Shown here in pieces: positions 14,382-14,851 of a stretch of DNA of 14,851 nucleotides. Under the pieces are notes generated by a model. It was not told the DNA's origin. It did no database searches and was given only the letters and a program-made list of their open reading frames with translations. Origin of the DNA: Elusimicrobiota bacterium. Its GTDB lineage: Bacteria > Elusimicrobiota > UBA8919. The stretch is from contig DMMW01000011.1 in assembly GCA_003452965.1 (NCBI GenBank), forward strand, positions 5,546 to 20,396, in the 5' to 3' direction. A program made the translations under genes and the position numbers. Each line of letters opens with the position of its first letter. Within the stretch, counting starts at the first letter, position 1.

Positions 14382-14767
14382 AGAGGATTCCTTAATTCTT
14401 TCTTACATTTTCCATTACACAAAATAGGCTTATTATTTCTTCTTAACTTTAGTCGTTTTTTTAATCTATATTTATCACATTTTAAAATCGAATTATTTAT
14501 TAATTGAACTGACTTTATTACATTTTGATAAAATTCATCTTTTTGTTTAACTATAGAATAAAAAACAAATCTCCCTTCTTTTCTTTCTTTTACAAGCCCT
14601 GCTATTTTTAATTCCCTGATATGTTTAGAAATATTGTATTGTGCCAACTGCAATGAATCCATAATTTCGCAAATACACAACTCATCTTTTGCTTTAAGCA
14701 AAAGATGTAAAATCCTTATCCTTGTTATATCCGAAAGCGCTCTAAAAACATCAATATAATTATCCAC
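14378..14767 (-). CDS. arsR: ArsR-family arsenic-responsive repressor
   Basis: This is a 129-residue winged-helix repressor of the ArsR/SmtB family and the first gene of the long operon. The motif ELCICE (residues 29-34, with Cys31 and Cys33) matches the trivalent-arsenic binding site known from classical ArsR, at the start of the recognition helix region. The DNA-binding helix follows (about residues 35-55, containing QYNISKHI), then the wing (KEGRFVFYS). A basic tail of about 25 residues carries Cys97, Cys117 and Cys121, which could add thiol ligands. The start is GTG, chosen because AAGGAG lies 6 bases upstream and no better ATG exists. The stop overlaps the start of the permease gene by four bases (ATGA). 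Autoregulation through the palindrome just upstream is likely. The family is certain; As(III) as inducer follows from the motif and the neighbours. Confidence 0.92.
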   Translation of the reverse strand: MDNYIDVFRALSDITRIRILHLLLKAKDELCICEIMDSLQLAQYNISKHIRELKIAGLVKERKEGRFVFYSIVKQKDEFYQNVIKSVQLINNSILKCDKYRLKKRLKLRRNNKPILCNGKCKKELRNPL

Positions 14768-14789
14768 AAATCACTCCTTATATATGCTT

Positions 14790-14809
14790 ATATGCCCATT
14801 TGTGCATAT
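14790..14809. promoter_or_regulatory. Probable ArsR operator, overlapping the -10 box
   Basis: A perfect inverted repeat ATATGC (14790-14795) and GCATAT (14804-14809) is separated by 8 bases. It runs from within the -10 box into the expected transcription start region. ArsR/SmtB repressors bind imperfect AT-rich palindromes at such sites, so bound repressor would block RNA polymerase. A further copy of TATATGC lies at 14781-14787. The symmetry is seen directly; binding by the adjacent ArsR is inferred. Confidence 0.65.
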
Positions 14810-14835
14810 TATATAAAAAATAAAAAAAATGTCAA
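14808..14835 (-). promoter_or_regulatory. Promoter of the arsenic operon
   Basis: On the minus strand a perfect -35 box TTGACA (14835-14830) is followed after 16 bases by a perfect -10 box TATAAT (14813-14808). The -10 box lies about 40 bases upstream of the GTG start of the ArsR gene. The spacer is almost pure T/A. The -35 box is preceded by C, giving CTTGACA, as in the promoter of the second ArsR unit. Both boxes are seen directly; that this is a sigma-70-type promoter is inferred. Confidence 0.8.
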
Positions 14836-14851
14836 GGCATTTTCGCCAAAG

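Noticed and set aside
1..14851. CRISPR arrays, tRNA or rRNA genes, transposase genes
   Set aside because: No regularly spaced direct repeats, cloverleaf-like sequence, ribosomal RNA motifs or transposase-like proteins were seen on either strand.

Overview
The window is a single-strand gene cluster. Every gene I can support lies on the minus strand, so the cluster reads from high to low coordinates. The DNA is AT-rich. An outer-membrane porin, a TolC-type outer-membrane channel, an RND pump and a lipoprotein signal peptide all point to a diderm (Gram-negative-type) bacterium. Cysteine-based redox proteins, an Fe-S protein and thioredoxin-coupled arsenate reduction would suit an anaerobe or sulfur-rich setting. 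I cannot name the lineage from this sequence alone.

Region A (about 14835 down to 3472) reads as one long arsenic operon of roughly 11 kb. A promoter (CTTGACA-N16-TATAAT) with an overlapping inverted-repeat operator drives an ArsR repressor. It is followed by an ArsP-type permease, a 66-residue unknown protein, an Fe-S protein, a mini-thioredoxin, the arsenate reductase ArsC, the arsenite methyltransferase ArsM, a DGC-domain cysteine protein, a thioredoxin-fold lipoprotein, a CcdA-type membrane thiol transporter, the arsenite efflux protein Acr3, a TolC-type protein and an RND pump. Many junctions are ATGA overlaps or gaps of a few bases. Together the genes would sense arsenic, reduce As(V), export As(III), methylate As(III) and export methylated forms, and carry thiol reducing power across the inner membrane. 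The RND/TolC pair lacks an adaptor gene here. A short, apparently frameshifted ORF with a strong Shine-Dalgarno follows the RND gene.

Region B (about 3453 down to 232) is a second unit: its own promoter and operator, a second and different ArsR-family regulator, a DsrE-like protein, a NifS-type cysteine desulfurase and a phosphate-selective-porin-like protein, ending in a probable intrinsic terminator. The gene content suggests sulfur or persulfide handling linked to an anion channel. The leftmost 230 bases hold no gene, only a possible promoter -35 box for something beyond the edge.

The most unusual object is a stretch of about 141 bp (roughly 10388-10528) inside the 5' end of the thioredoxin lipoprotein gene. 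It is GC-rich against an AT-rich background, full of inverted and tandem repeats, and keeps the reading frame. Removing it in silico restores an ordinary lipoprotein signal peptide. It looks like a small selfish palindromic element that has inserted into a gene as in-frame coding sequence. A second, smaller candidate interspersed element is a hairpin at 12154-12177.
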